Source of the DNA: Elymus sibiricus
Lineage: Eukaryota; Streptophyta; Magnoliopsida; Poales; Poaceae
Reading direction: 5' to 3'
Length of the DNA: 64,000 bases
NCBI GenBank assembly: GCA_039707655.1
Contig: CM077673.1
Location: forward strand, 1,312,001 to 1,376,000
A program made the translations under genes and the position numbers. A model generated the notes under the pieces. That model worked only from the letters and a program-made list of their open reading frames with translations. It made no database searches and had not been told where the DNA came from. Positions 1 to 13,227 of the stretch are shown here, in pieces. Every line of letters begins with the position of its first letter. Within the stretch, counting starts at the first letter, position 1.

Positions 1-1823
1 GGGAACCCCGGGGTCCGCTTAAGGGGACCTCGCCAAAACTTGCAGATTTGGTCCATTCTTACCAGTTTTCTATGCTATTATTAACTGTTTTTTGGTTGTC
101 GTGGTCGTCCGAACGTTCGAGGAAGCCCGAGGACCGGTTACGGGGACCCTTCCAAAACTCGCAGATTTTGTCCGTTTTAGCCAGCTTTCTATGCTTTTAC
201 TGACTGATTTTGGGTCTCGGGGCGATAAAAACGTTCGAGGAACCCCGAGGTCCGCTTACGGGGACCAGGCAAAACTCGCAGGTTTGGTCCATTCTAACCA
301 GTTTTCTATGCTATTATTCTCTGGATTTTGGTAGTCGTGGGCGTCCAAACGTTCGGGGAAGCTTGGGGTGTGGTTACGGGGACCTCGCCAAAACAAGCAG
401 ATTTTGTGTGTTCTGGCCAGTTTTCTAGGCTATTACTCACTGATTTTGGGTCCCGGGGCGATCCAAACGTCGGGGCAACCCCGGGGTCCGCTTAAGGGGA
501 CCTCGCCAAAACTTGCAGATTTGGTCCATTCTTACCAGTTTTCTATGTTATTATTAACTATTTTTTGGTTGTCGTGGTCGTCCGAACGTTCGAGGAAGCC
601 CGAGGACCAGTTACGGGGACCCTTCCAAAACTCACAGATTTTGTCCGTTTTAGCCAGTTTTCTATGCTTTTACTGACTGATTTTGGGTCTCGGGACGATC
701 CAAACGTTCGGGGAACCCCAGGGTCCGCTTACGGGCACCTCGCCAAAACTCGCAGATTTGGTACATACTTACCAGTTTTCTATGCTATTATTCACTATTT
801 TTTGGTTGTCGTGGTCGTCCGAACGTTCAGGGAAGCCCGGCGATCGGTTACGGGGACCTCGCCAAAAGTGGCAGATTTGGTCCGTTTCAGCCAGTTTTCT
901 ATACTATTACTCACTGATTTTGGGTCCTGGGGCGATCCAAACGTTCGGGGAACACCGGGGTCCGCTTACGAAGACCTCGCCAAAAGTCATAGATTTTGTC
1001 CATTTGACAACATTTCTATGCTATTATTCACTCTTTTTTGGTAGTCATGGTCGTTCGAACATTCGGGGAAGCCCGGGGTGCACTTACGGGGACCTTGCCA
1101 AAACTAGCAGATTTTGTCTGTTCTGGCCAGTTTTCTATGCTTTTACTCACTGATTTTGGGTCCCGGGGCGATCCAAATGTCGGGGGAACCCCGGGGTCCG
1201 CTTAAGGGGACCTCGCCAAAACTTGCAGATTTGGTCCATTCTTACCAGTTTTCTATGCTATTATTAACTGTTTTTTGGTTGTCGTGGTCGTCCGAACGTT
1301 CGAGGAAGCCCGAGGACCGGTTACGGGGACCCTTCCAAAACTCGCAGATTTTGTCCGTTTTAGCCAGCTTTCTATGCTTTTACTGACTGATTTTGGGTCT
1401 CGGGGCGATAAAAACGTTCGAGGAACCCCGAGGTCCGCTTACGGGCACCTCGCCAAAACTCGCAGATTTGGTACATACTTACCAGTTTTCTATGCTATTA
1501 TTCACTATTTTTTGGTTGTCGTGGTCGTCCGAACGTTCAGGGAAGCCCGGCGATCGGTTACGGGGACCTCGCCAAAAGTGGCAGATTTGGTCCGTTTCAG
1601 CCAGTTTTCTATACTATTACTCACTGATTTTGGGTCCTGGGGCGATCCAAACGTTCGGGGAACACCGGGGTCCGCTTACGAAGACCTCGCCAAAAGTCAT
1701 AGATTTTGTCCATTTGACAACATTTCTATGCTATTATTCACTCTTTTTTGGTAGTCATGGTCGTTCGAACATTCGGGGAAGCCCGGGGTGCACTTACGGG
1801 GACCTTGCCAAAACTAGCAGATT

Positions 1824-3006
1824 TTGTCTGTTCTGGCCAGTTTTCTATGCTTTTACTCACTGATTTTGGGTCCCGGGGCGATCCAAATGTCGGGGGAACC
1901 CCGGGGTCCGCTTAAGGGGACCTCGCCAAAACTTGCAGATTTGGTCCATTCTTACCAGTTTTCTATGCTATTATTAACTGTTTTTTGGTTGTCGTGGTCG
2001 TCCGAACGTTCGAGGAAGCCCGAGGACCGGTTACGGGGACCCTTCCAAAACTCGCAGATTTTGTCCGTTTTAGCCAGCTTTCTATGCTTTTACTGACTGA
2101 TTTTGGGTCTCGGGGCGATAAAAACGTTCGAGGAACCCCGAGGTCCGCTTACGGGGACCAGGCAAAACTCGCAGGTTTGGTCCATTCTAACCAGTTTTCT
2201 ATGCTATTATTCTCTGGATTTTGGTAGTCGTGGGCGTCCAAACGTTCGGGGAAGCTTGGGGTGTGGTTACGGGGACCTCGCCAAAACAAGCAGATTTTGT
2301 GTGTTCTGGCCAGTTTTCTAGGCTATTACTCACTGATTTTGGGTCCCGGGGCGATCCAAACGTCGGGGCAACCCCGGGGTCCGCTTAAGGGGACCTCGCC
2401 AAAACTTGCAGATTTGGTCCATTCTTACCAGTTTTCTATGTTATTATTAACTATTTTTTGGTTGTCGTGGTCGTCCGAACGTTCGAGGAAGCCCGAGGAC
2501 CAGTTACGGGGACCCTTCCAAAACTCACAGATTTTGTCCGTTTTAGCCAGTTTTCTATGCTTTTACTGACTGATTTTGGGTCTCGGGACGATCCAAACGT
2601 TCGGGGAACCCCAGGGTCCGCTTACGGGCACCTCGCCAAAACTCGCAGATTTGGTACATACTTACCAGTTTTCTATGCTATTATTCACTATTTTTTGGTT
2701 GTCGTGGTCGTCCGAACGTTCAGGGAAGCCCGGCGATCGGTTACGGGGACCTCGCCAAAAGTGGCAGATTTGGTCCGTTTCAGCCAGTTTTCTATACTAT
2801 TACTCACTGATTTTGGGTCCTGGGGCGATCCAAACGTTCGGGGAACACCGGGGTCCGCTTACGAAGACCTCGCCAAAAGTCATAGATTTTGTCCATTTGA
2901 CAACATTTCTATGCTATTATTCACTCTTTTTTGGTAGTCATGGTCGTTCGAACATTCGGGGAAGCCCGGGGTGCACTTACGGGGACCTTGCCAAAACTAG
3001 CAGATT
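1824..3006. repeat. 10-monomer HOR copy (1,183 bp)
   Basis: This segment lies between two occurrences of the same variant monomer (anchors 1824 and 3007). The 1,183-bp length equals five dimers minus two single-base deletions. The same 1,183-bp spacing occurs at 7980-9162 and between anchors 7431 and 8614. These are therefore copies of one 10-monomer unit rather than random monomer order. Confidence 0.75.
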
Positions 3007-3594
3007 TTGTCTGTTCTGGCCAGTTTTCTATGCTTTTACTCACTGATTTTGGGTCCCGGGGCGATCCAAATGTCGGGGGAACCCCGGGGTCCGCTTAAGG
3101 GGACCTCGCCAAAACTTGCAGATTTGGTCCATTCTTACCAGTTTTCTATGCTATTATTAACTGTTTTTTGGTTGTCGTGGTCGTCCGAACGTTCGAGGAA
3201 GCCCGAGGACCGGTTACGGGGACCCTTCCAAAACTCGCAGATTTTGTCCGTTTTAGCCAGCTTTCTATGCTTTTACTGACTGATTTTGGGTCTCGGGGCG
3301 ATAAAAACGTTCGAGGAACCCCGAGGTCCGCTTACGGGACCTCGCCAAAACTCGCAGATTTGGTCCATTCTTACCAGTTTTCTATGCTATTATTCACTGG
3401 TTTTTGGTAGTCATGGGCGTCCGAACGTTCGGGGAAGCTTGGGGTGTGGTTACGGGGACCTCGCCAAAACAAACAGATTTTGTCTGTTTCGGCCAGTTTT
3501 CTATACTATTACTCACTGATTTTGGGTCCCGGGGCGATCCAAACGTCCGGGGAACCCCGGGGTCCGCATACGGGGACCAGGCAAAACTCGCAGG

Positions 3595-6500
3595 TTTGGT
3601 CCATTCTAACCAGTTTTCTATGCTATTATTCTCTGGATTTTGGTAGTCGTGGGCGTCCAAACGTTCGGGGAAGCTTGGGGTGTGGTTACGGGGACCTCGC
3701 CAAAACAAGCAGATTTTGTGTGTTCTGGCCAGTTTTCTAGGCTATTACTCACTGATTTTGGGTCCCGGGGCGATCCAAACGTCGGGGCAACCCCGGGGTC
3801 CGCTTAAGGGGACCTCGCCAAAACTTGCAGATTTGGTCCATTCTTACCAGTTTTCTATGTTATTATTAACTGTTTTTTGGTTGTCGTGGTCGTCCGAACG
3901 TTCGAGGAAGCCCGAGGACCAGTTACGGGGACCCTTCCAAAACTCACAGATTTTGTCCGTTTTAGCCAGTTTTCTATGCTTTTACTGACTGATTTTGGGT
4001 CTCGGGACGATCCAAACGTTCGGGGAACCCCAGGGTCCGCTTACGGGCACCTCGCCAAAACTCGCAGATTTGGTACATTCTTACCAGTTTTCTATGCTAT
4101 TATTCACTATTTTTTGGTTGTCGTGGTCGTCCGAACGTTCAGGGAAGCCCGGCGATCGGTTACGGGGACCTCGCCAAAAGTGGCAGATTTGGTCCGTTTC
4201 AGCCAGTTTTCTATACTATTACTCACTGATTTTGGGTCCTGGGGCGATCCAAACGTTCGGGGAACACCGGGGTCCGCTTACGAAGACCTCGCCAAAAGTC
4301 ATAGATTTTGTCCATTTGACAACATTTCTATGCTATTATTCACTCTTTTTTGGTAGTCATGGTCGTTCGAACATTCGGGGAAGCCCGGGGTGCACTTACG
4401 GGGACCTTGCCAAAACTAGCAGATTTTGTCTGTTCTGGCCAGTTTTCTATGCTTTTACTCACTGATTTTGGGTCCCGGGGCGATCCAAATGTCGGGGGAA
4501 CCCCGGGGTCCGCTTAAGGGGACCTCGCCAAACCTTGCAGATTTGGTCCATTCTTACCAGTTTTCTATGCTATTATTAACTGTTTTTTGGTTGTCGTGGT
4601 CGTCCGAACGTTCGAGGAAGCCCGAGGACCGGTTACGGGGACCCTTCCAAAACTCGCAGATTTTGTCCGTTTTAGCCAGCTTTCTATGCTTTTACTGACT
4701 GATTTTGGGTCTCGGGGCGATAAAAACGTTCGAGGAACCCCGAGGTCCGCTTACGGGGACCTCGCCAAAACTCGCAGATTTGGTCCATTCTTACCAGTTT
4801 TCTATGCTATTATTCACTGGTTTTTGGTAGTCATGGGCGTCCGAACGTTCGGGGAAGCTTGGGGTGTGGTTACGGGGACCTCGCCAAAACAAACAGATTT
4901 TGTCTGTTTCGGCCAGTTTTCTATACTATTACTCACTGATTTTGGGTCCCGGGGCGATCCAAACGTCCGGGGAACCCCGGGGTCCGCATACGGGGACCAG
5001 GCAAAACTCGCAGGTTTGGTCCATTCTAACCAGTTTTCTATGCTATTATTCTCTGGATTTTGGTAGTCGTGGGCGTCCAAACGTTCGGGGAAGCTTGGGG
5101 TGTGGTTACGGGGACCTCGCCAAAACAAGCAGATTTTGTGTGTTCTGGCCAGTTTTCTAGGCTATTACTCACTGATTTTGGGTCCCGGGGCGATCCAAAC
5201 GTCGGGGCAACCCCGGGGTCCGCTTAAGGGGACCTCGCCAAAACTTGCAGATTTGGTCCATTCTTACCAGTTTTCTATGCTATTATTAACTGTTTTTTGG
5301 TTGTCGTGGTCGTCCGAACGTTCGAGGAAGCCCGAGGACCAGTTACGGGGACCCTTCCAAAACTCACAGATTTTGTCCGTTTTAGCCAGTTTTCTATGCT
5401 TTTACTGACTGATTTTGGGTCTCGGGACGATCCAAACGTTCGGGGAACCCCGGGGTCCGCTTACGGGCACCTCGCCAAAACTCGCAGATTTGGTCCATTC
5501 TTACCAGTTTTCTGTGCTATTATTCACTGTTTTTTGGTTGTCGTGGTCGTCCGAACGTTCGGGGAAGGCCGTGGACCGGTTACGGGGACCTCGCCAAAAC
5601 TCGCAGATTTGGTCCATTCTTACCTGTTTTCTATGCTATTACTCACTGATTTTGGGTCCCGGGGCGATCCAAATGTTCGGGGAACCCCGGGGTCTGCTTA
5701 TTGGGACCTCGCCAAAACTCGTAGATTTTGTCCATTCTGACCAGATTTCTAAGCTATTATTCACTGTTTTTGTTGTTGTCGTGGTCGTCCGAACATTCGG
5801 GGAAGCCCCTGGACCGGTTACGTGGACCTCGCCAAAACTAGCAGATTTTGTCTGTTCCGTCCAGTTTTCTATGCTATTACTCACTAATTTTGGGTCCCGG
5901 GGCGATCCAAACGTCCGGGGAACCCCGGGGTCCGCATACGGGGACTTGGCCAAAACTCGCAGATTTGGTCCATTCTTACAAGTTTTCTATGCTATTATTC
6001 ACTGGTTTTTGGTAGTCGTGGGCGTCCAAACGTTCGGGGAAGGTTGGGGTGTGGTTACGGGGACCTCACCAAAACAAACAGATTTTGTCTGTTCCGGCCA
6101 GTTTTCTATGCTATTACTCACTGATTTTGGGTCCCGGGGCGATCCAAACGTGGGGGGAACCCCGGGGTCCGCTTAACGGGACCTTGCCAAAACTTGCAGA
6201 TTTGGTCCATTCTTACCAGTTTTCTATGCTATTATTAACTGTTTTTTGGTTGTCGTGGTCGTCCGAACGTTCGAGGAAGCCCGAGGACCGGTTACAGGGA
6301 CCCTTCGAAAACTCGCAGATTTTGTCCGTTTTAGCCAGTTTTCTATGCTTTTATTGACTGATTTTGGGTCTCGGGACGATCCAAACGTTCGGGGAACCCC
6401 GGGGTCCGCTTACGGCGACCTCGCCAAAACTCGCAGATTTGGTCCATTCTTACCAGTTTTCTGTGCTATTATTCACTGTTTTTTGGTTGTCGTGGTCATC

Positions 6501-7030
6501 CGAACGTTCGGGGAAGGCCGTGGACCGGTTACGGGGACCTCGCCAAAACTCGCAGATTTGGTCCATTCTTACCTGTTTTCTATGCTATTACTCACTGATT
6601 TTGGGTCCCGGGGCGATCCAAATGTTCGGGGAACCCCGGGGTCTGCTTATTGGGACCTCGCCAAAACTCGTAGATTTTGTCCATTCTGACGAGATTTCTA
6701 TGCTATTATTCACTGTTTTTGTTGTTGTCGTGGTCGTCCGAACATTCGGGGAAGCCCCTGGACCGGTTACGTGGACCTCGCCAAAACTAGCAGATTTTGT
6801 CTGTTCCGTCCAGTTTTCTATGCTATTACTCACTAATTTTGGGTCCCGGGGCGATCCAAACGTCCGGGGAACCCCGGGGTCCGCATACGGGGACTTGGCC
6901 AAAACTCGCAGATTTGGTCCATTCTTACAAGTTTTCTATGCTATTATTCACTGGTTTTTGGTAGTCGTGGGCGTCCAAACGTTCGGGGAAGCTTGGGGTG
7001 TGGTTACGGGGACCTCGCCAAAACAAACAG
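3595..7030. repeat. Duplicated satellite segment, left copy (about 3.4 kb)
   Basis: At least eight successive variant-monomer anchors here (3680, 3995, 4426, 4587, 5100, 5415, 6246, 6364) recur at exactly +20,204 bp. The rare variant CAGGGACCCTTCGAAAAC near 6297 is also in the right copy near 26501. Similarity stops near 7,030. Removing the retrotransposon and one target duplicate (9,090 bp), the original spacing was 11,114 bp. Boundaries are approximate. Confidence 0.8.
5415..6363. repeat. 8-monomer HOR copy (949 bp)
   Basis: The same series of monomer variants starts at 5415 and again at 6364, a spacing of 949 bp or eight monomers. The unit includes A variants with GAAGGCCGTGGACC and with the TTTTTGTTGTTGTCGTGG stretch. 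It recurs in block 2. Confidence 0.7.
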
Positions 7031-7979
7031 ATTTTGTCTGTTTCGGCCAGTTTTCTATACTACTACTCACTGATGTTGGGTCCCGGGGCGATCCAAACGT
7101 CCGGGGAACCCCGGGGTCCGCATACGGGGACCAGGCAAAACTCGCAGGTTTGGTCCATTCTAACCAGTTTTCTATGCTATTATTCTCTGGATTTTGGTAG
7201 TCGTGGGCGTCCAAACGTTCGGGGAAGCTTGGGGTGTGGTTACGGGGACCTCGCCAAAACAAGCAGATTTTGTGTGTTCTGGCCAGTTTTCTAGGCTATT
7301 ACTCACTGATTTTGGGTCCCGGGGCGATCCAAACGTCGGGGCAACCCCGGGGTCCGCTTAAGGGGACCTCGCCAAAACTTGCAGATTTGGTCCATTCTTA
7401 CCAGTTTTCTATGTTATTATTAACTATTTTTTGGTTGTCGTGGTCGTCCGAACGTTCGAGGAAGCCCGAGGACCAGTTACGGGGACCCTTCCAAAACTCA
7501 CAGATTTTGTCCGTTTTAGCCAGTTTTCTATGCTTTTACTGACTGATTTTGGGTCTCGGGACGATCCAAACGTTCGGGGAACCCCAGGGTCCGCTTACGG
7601 GCACCTCGCCAAAACTCGCAGATTTGGTACATACTTACCAGTTTTCTATGCTATTATTCACTATTTTTTGGTTGTCGTGGTCGTCCGAACGTTCAGGGAA
7701 GCCCGGCGATCGGTTACGGGGACCTCGCCAAAAGTGGCAGATTTGGTCCGTTTCAGCCAGTTTTCTATACTATCACTCACTGATTTTGGGTCCTGGGGCG
7801 ATCCAAACGTTCGGGGAACACCGGGGTCCGCTTACGAAGACCTCGCCAAAAGTCATAGATTTTGTCCATTTGACAACATTTCTATGCTATTATTCACTCT
7901 TTTTTGGTAGTCATGGTCGTTCGAACATTCGGGGAAGCCCGGGGTGCACTTACGGGGACCTTGCCAAAACTAGCAGATT

Positions 7980-9162
7980 TTGTCTGTTCTGGCCAGTTTT
8001 CTATGCTTTTACTCACTGATTTTGGGTCCCGGGGCGATCCAAATGTCGGGGGAACCCCGGGGTCCGCTTAAGGGGACCTCGCCAAAACTTGCAGATTTGG
8101 TCCATTCTTACCAGTTTTCTATGCTATTATTAACTGTTTTTTGGTTGTCGTGGTCGTCCGAACGTTCGAGGAAGCCCGAGGACCGGTTACGGGGACCCTT
8201 CCAAAACTCGCAGATTTTGTCCGTTTTAGCCAGCTTTCTATGCTTTTACTGACTGATTTTGGGTCTCGGGGCGATAAAAACGTTCGAGGAACCCCGAGGT
8301 CCGCTTACGGGGACCAGGCAAAACTCGCAGGTTTGGTCCATTCTAACCAGTTTTCTATGCTATTATTCTCTGGATTTTGGTAGTCGTGGGCGTCCAAACG
8401 TTCGGGGAAGCTTGGGGTGTGGTTACGGGGACCTCGCCAAAACAAGCAGATTTTGTGTGTTCTGGCCAGTTTTCTAGGCTATTACTCACTGATTTTGGGT
8501 CCCGGGGCGATCCAAACGTCGGGGCAACCCCGGGGTCCGCTTAAGGGGACCTCGCCAAAACTTGCAGATTTGGTCCATTCTTACCAGTTTTCTATGTTAT
8601 TATTAACTATTTTTTGGTTGTCGTGGTCGTCCGAACGTTCGAGGAAGCCCGAGGACCAGTTACGGGGACCCTTCCAAAACTCACAGATTTTGTCCGTTTT
8701 AGCCAGTTTTCTATGCTTTTACTGACTGATTTTGGGTCTCGGGACGATCCAAACGTTCGGGGAACCCCAGGGTCCGCTTACGGGCACCTCGCCAAAACTC
8801 GCAGATTTGGTACATACTTACCAGTTTGCTATGCTATTATTCACTATTTTTTGGTTGTCGTGGTCGTCCGAACGTTCAGGGAAGCCCGGCGATCGGTTAC
8901 GGGGACCTCGCCAAAAGTGGCAGATTTGGTCCGTTTCAGCCAGTTTTCTATACTATTACTCACTGATTTTGGGTCCTGGGGCGATCCAAACGTTCGGGGA
9001 ACACCGGGGTCCGCTTACGAAGACCTCGCCAAAAGTCATAGATTTTGTCCATTTGACAACATTTCTATGCTATTATTCACTCTTTTTTGGTAGTCATGGT
9101 CGTTCGAACATTCGGGGAAGCCCGGGGTGCACTTACGGGGACCTTGCCAAAACTAGCAGATT
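7980..9162. repeat. 10-monomer HOR copy (1,183 bp)
   Basis: This is a second copy of the 10-monomer unit seen at 1824-3006, bounded by the same variant monomer at 7980 and 9163. Differences from the earlier copy are scattered single bases. Confidence 0.75.
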
Positions 9163-9501
9163 TTGTCTGTTCTGGCCAGTTTTCTATGCTTTTACTCACT
9201 GATTTTGGGTCCCGGGGCGATCCAAATGTCGGGGGAACCCCGGGGTCCGCTTAAGGGGACCTCGCCAAAACTTGCAGATTTGGTCCATTCTTACCAGTTT
9301 TCTATGCTATTATTAACTGTTTTTTGGTTGTCGTGGTCGTCCGAACGTTCGAGGAAGCCCGAGGACCGGTTACGGGGACCCTTCCAAAACTCGCAGATTT
9401 TGTCCGTTTTAGCCAGCTTTCTATGCTTTTACTGACTGATTTTGGGTCTCGGGGCGATAAAAACGTTCGAGGAACCCCGAGGTCCGCTTACGGGGACCTC
9501 G

Positions 9502-9515
9502 CCAAAACTCTTACC
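9502..9515. other. Out-of-phase 17-bp deletion junction in the satellite
   Basis: Here the usual AAAACTC is joined directly to TTACCAG. The 17 bases normally between them are missing, with a 2-nt (TC) microhomology at the join. The spacing of flanking anchors confirms a loss of about 17 bp from an integer number of monomers. Confidence 0.85.
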
Positions 9516-11355
9516 AGTTTTCTATGCTATTATTCACTGGTTTTTGGTAGTCATGGGCGTCCGAACGTTCGGGGAAGCTTGGGGTGTGGTTACGGGGACC
9601 TCGCCAAAACAAACAGATTTTGTCTGTTTCGGCCAGTTTTCTATACTATTACTCACTGATTTTGGGTCCCGGGGCGATCCAAACGTCCGGGGAACCCCGG
9701 GGTCCGCATACGGGGACCAGGCAAAACTTGCAGGTTTGGTCCATTCTAACCAGTTTTCTATGCTATTATTCTCTGGATTTTGGTAGTCGTGGGCGTCCAA
9801 ACGTTCGGGGAAGCTTGGGGTGTGGTTACGGGGACCTCGCCAAAACAAGCAGATTTTGTGTGTTCTGGCCAGTTTTCTAGGCTATTACTCACTGATTTTG
9901 GGTCCCGGGGCGATCCAAACGTCGGGGCAACCCCGGGGTCCGCTTAAGGGGACCTCGCCAAAACTTGCAGATTTGGTCCATTCTTACCAGTTTTCTATGT
10001 TATTATTAACTGTTTTTTGGTTGTCGTGGTCGTCCAAACGTTCGAGGAAGCCCGAGGACCAGTTACGGGGACCCTTCCAAAACTCACAGATTTTGTCCGT
10101 TTTAGCCAGTTTTCTATGCTTTTACTGACTGATTTTGGGTCTCGGGACGATCCAAACGTTCGGGGAACCCCGGGGTCCGCTTACGGGCACCTCGCCAAAA
10201 CTCGCAGATTTGGTCCATTCTTACCAGTTTTCTGTGCTATTATTCACTGTTTTTTGGTTGTCGTGGTCGTCCGAACGTTCGGGGAAGGCCGTGGACCGGT
10301 TACGGGGACCTCGCCAAAACTCGCAGATTTGGTCCATTCTTACCTGTTTTCTATGCTATTACTCACTGATTTTGGGTCCCGGGGCGATCCAAATGTTCGG
10401 GGAACCCCGGGGTCTGCTTATTGGGACCTCGCCAAAACTCGTAGATTTTGTCCATTCTGACCAGATTTCTATGCTATTATTCACTGTTTTTGTTGTTGTC
10501 GTGGTCGTCCGAACATTCGGGGAAGCCCCTGGACCGGTTACGTGGACCTCGCCAAAACTAGCAGATTTTGTCTGTTCCGTCCAGTTTTCTATGCTATTAC
10601 TCACTAATTTTGGGTCCCGGGGCGATCCAAACGTCCGGGGAACCCCGGGGTCCGCATACGGGGACCAGGCAAAACTCGCAGGTTTGGTCCATTCTAACCA
10701 GTTTTCTATGCTATTATTCTCTGGATTTTGGTAGTCGTGGGCGTCCAAACGTTTGGGGAAGCTTGGGGTGTGGTTACGGGGACCTCGCCAAAACAAGCAG
10801 ATTTTGTGTGTTCTGGCCAGTTTTCTAGGCTATTACTCACTGATTTTGGGTCCCGGGGCGATCCAAACGTCGGGGCAACCCCGGGGTCCGCTTAAGGGGA
10901 CCTCGCCAAAACATGCAGATTTGGTCCATTCTTACCAGTTTTCTATGCTATTATTAACTGTTTTTTGGTTGTCGTGGTCGTCTGAACGTTCGAGGAAGCC
11001 CGAGGACCAGTTACGGGGACCCTTCCAAAACTCACAGATTTTGTCCGTTTTAGCCAGTTTTCTATGCTTTTACTGACTGATTTTGGGTCTCGGGACGATC
11101 CAAACGTTCGGGGAACCCCAGGGTCCGCTTACGGGCACCTCGCCAAAACTCGCAGATTTGGTACATTCTTACCAGTTTTCTATGCTATTATTCACTATTG
11201 TTTGGTTGTCGTGGTCGTCCGAACGTTCAGGGAAGCCCGGCGATCGGTTACGGGGACCTCGCCAAAAGTGGCAGATTTGGTCCGTTTCAGCCAGTTTTCT
11301 ATACTATTACTCACTGATTTTGGGTCCTGGGGCGATCCAAACGTTCGGGGAACAC

Positions 11356-11360
11356 CGGGG
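11356..11360 (+). repeat. Target site duplication, left (CGGGG)
   Basis: These are the five bases immediately before the 5' LTR. They are repeated exactly after the 3' LTR at 20446-20450. Joining the flanks through one copy restores an ordinary satellite monomer reading AACACCGGGGTCCGCTTACG, identical to uninterrupted sites such as the one near 4263. Confidence 0.97.
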
Positions 11361-12504
11361 TGTTGGAAATATGCCCTAGAGGCAATAATAAATTGGTTAT
11401 TATTATATTTCCTTGTTCATGATAATCGTTTATTATCCATGCTATAATTGTATTGATTGGAAACTCAAATACATGTGTGGGTACATAGACAACACTGTGT
11501 CCCTAGTAAGCCTCTAGTTGACTAGCTTGTTGATCAAAGATGGTTAAGGTTTCCTAGCCATGGACATGAGATGTCATTTGATAACGGGATCACATCATTA
11601 GGAGAATGATGTGATGGACAAGACCCAAACTACGAACGTAGCATATGATCGTGTCAGTTTATTGCTATTGTTTTCTGCATGTCAAGTATCTGTTCCTATG
11701 ACCATGAGATCATGCAACTCCCTGACATCGGAGGAGTACCTTGTGTGTATCAAACGTCGCAACGTAACTGGGTGACTATAAAGGTGCTCTACAGGTATCT
11801 CCGAGGATCTCTGTTGGGTTGGCATGGATCAAGACTGGGATTTGTTACTCTGTGTGACGGAGAGGTATCTCAGGGCCCACTCGGTAATACAACATCACAA
11901 TGAGCCTTGCAAGCAATGTGACTAAAGTGTTAGCCACGAGATCTTGTATTACGGAACGAGTAAAGAGACTTGCCGGTAACGAGATTGAACTAGGTATAGA
12001 GATACCGACGATCGAATCTCGGGCAAGTAACATACCGAAGAACAAAGGGAATAGCATACGGGATTAACTGAATCCTTGACATAGAGGTTCGACCGATAAA
12101 AGATCTTCGTAGAATATGTAGGAGCCAATATGGGCATCCAGGTCCCGCTATTGGTTATTGGCCGTAGAGGTGTCTCGGTCATGTCTACATAGTTCTCGAA
12201 CCCGCAGGGTCTACACACTTAACGTTTGGTGACGATTAGTATAATTGAGTTATTATGTTGGTGACCGAAAGTTGTTCGGAGTCCCGGATAAGATCCCGGA
12301 CATGACGAGGATCTCCGGAATAGTCCGGAGGTAAAGATTGATATATGTGATAATAGTGTTTTGATCTCCGGAAGAGTTCCGAAGTTCACCGGAAGGGGTT
12401 CCGGATGTTTACCGAAGTGTTCGGGTGCAGCAACACTTTATATGAGCCAAAGGGATAAAGCCCACAAGGTATTGGAAAGTGCAAAAGTAGTTTTGCTGCC
12501 GCGT

Positions 12505-12620
12505 AAGCGGTACTACCGCTTGGTGAAGCGGTACTACCGCCGGAGCGGTACTACCGCTTGTGTGAAGCGGTACTACCGCCCGAGCGGTACTACCGCTTGT
12601 GGGAAGCGGTACTACCGCTT
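12505..12620 (+). repeat. Palindromic LTR minisatellite, 6 copies (5' LTR)
   Basis: This is a tandem set of the near-perfect inverted repeat AGCGGTA-C-TACCGCT, in six copies arranged as a period of about 39 bp holding two copies each. It lies about 130 bp upstream of the TATA box. Such an array could bind regulatory proteins or form hairpins, but that is inference. The 3' LTR has eight copies. Confidence 0.9.
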
Positions 12621-12749
12621 GTGCGCGGCTGTGCACGGTTCGGCAGGGATCCGAGTTGGACTCTTTCCCTGCGGGCCAAACCGACCTTGTGCGGGCAAAA
12701 CCGACCCGGAGGAGGCTTTTACTCCAAGTTTAGACCCCAAGGCTCAACA

Positions 12750-12758
12750 TATAAATAG
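12750..12758 (+). promoter_or_regulatory. Putative TATA box of the 5' LTR promoter
   Basis: TATAAATAG occurs in a CAACATATAAATAGAGG context, with a good match to plant TATA boxes and conserved in both LTRs. It is the likely core promoter for genomic RNA. BARE1 elements are known to use more than one TATA box; I did not assign a second one. Confidence 0.65.
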
Positions 12759-13227
12759 AGGGGCAGGGCTAGCACACGGGACACATCAGGATTTCCCAAG
12801 CCGTGTGCCGGCAACCCTAGCCCTCTAGTTCCTCCGTCATAATCTCCGTAGCGCTTGGCGAAGCCCTGCAGAGATTGTTCCTCACCACCATCACCACGCC
12901 GTCGTGCTGCTGGAACTCAACCACTACTTCACCATCGCTCGCTGGATCGAGGAGGTGAAGGCGTCATCAAGCCGTACGTGTGTTGAACGCGGAGGTGCCG
13001 TCCGTTCGGCACTAGATCGGAAGGATCGTGATTGGATCGCGGGACGCTCGGCGATTTGGATCGCGAAGACGTTCGACTACATCAACCGCGTTTATTAACG
13101 CTTCCGCTTAGCGATCTACAAGGGTATGTAGATTCACTCTCCCTCTCGTAGATGCTCATCACCATGGATAGATCTTGCGTGTGCGTAGGAAATTTTTTTT
13201 TGTTTCCCATGCAACGTTCCCCAACAG

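Larger units (their letters stand above)
1..11360. repeat. Satellite array, block 1 (A/B dimers, short mixed HORs)
   Basis: This is a continuous tandem array of about 96 monomers of 118-119 bp, alternating A and B types, with no other sequence inside. Recurring anchors give HOR spacings of 710 bp (6 monomers), 949 bp (8), 1,183 bp (10) and about 1,420 bp (12). For example, the same variant monomer starts at 1114, 1824, 3007 and 4426. The sequence at 1 onward is repeated with offset 1,893 bp. A GATAAAAACG variant of B and an A variant with AAGCTTGGGGTGTGG are typical. The core CTATTACTCAC followed by TTTGGGTCCC resembles, from memory, the 118-bp pSc119.2 family of rye and wheat. The relationship is inferred and looks like a diverged subfamily. 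The array is cut at 11360 by the retrotransposon and resumes at 20446. Confidence 0.95.
11361..13226 (+). repeat. 5' long terminal repeat (1,866 bp)
   Basis: The LTR runs from TGTTGG to CCAACA, a perfect 6-bp terminal inverted repeat. It provides the promoter and, in the 3' copy, the RNA 3' end. Aligned with the 3' LTR it shows five substitutions (5'/3' positions 11422/18602, 11809/18989, 12569/19749, 12602/19821, 13209/20428). It also lacks one 39-bp unit of the internal minisatellite. A TATA box lies at 12750, leaving about 477 bp to the LTR end. Open frames inside it (for example 12361-12828) have no recognisable domains and I do not call them genes. Confidence 0.96.

Noticed and set aside
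1..11360. CRISPR-like array, because of regularly spaced repeats
   Set aside because: The repeats are contiguous 118-119-bp monomers without unique spacers, in a plant genome context.
11679..11903. Small frames in the 5' part of the LTR (and the copy at 18859-19083)
   Set aside because: Both LTRs are nearly identical over this stretch simply because the element is young. Conservation is therefore no evidence for coding, and no domain is visible.
12361..12828. A 155-codon frame in the LTR (copy at 19541-20047) as a gene
   Set aside because: It lies inside the LTR promoter region and includes the palindromic minisatellite. It changes length between the two LTRs and has no recognisable domain.
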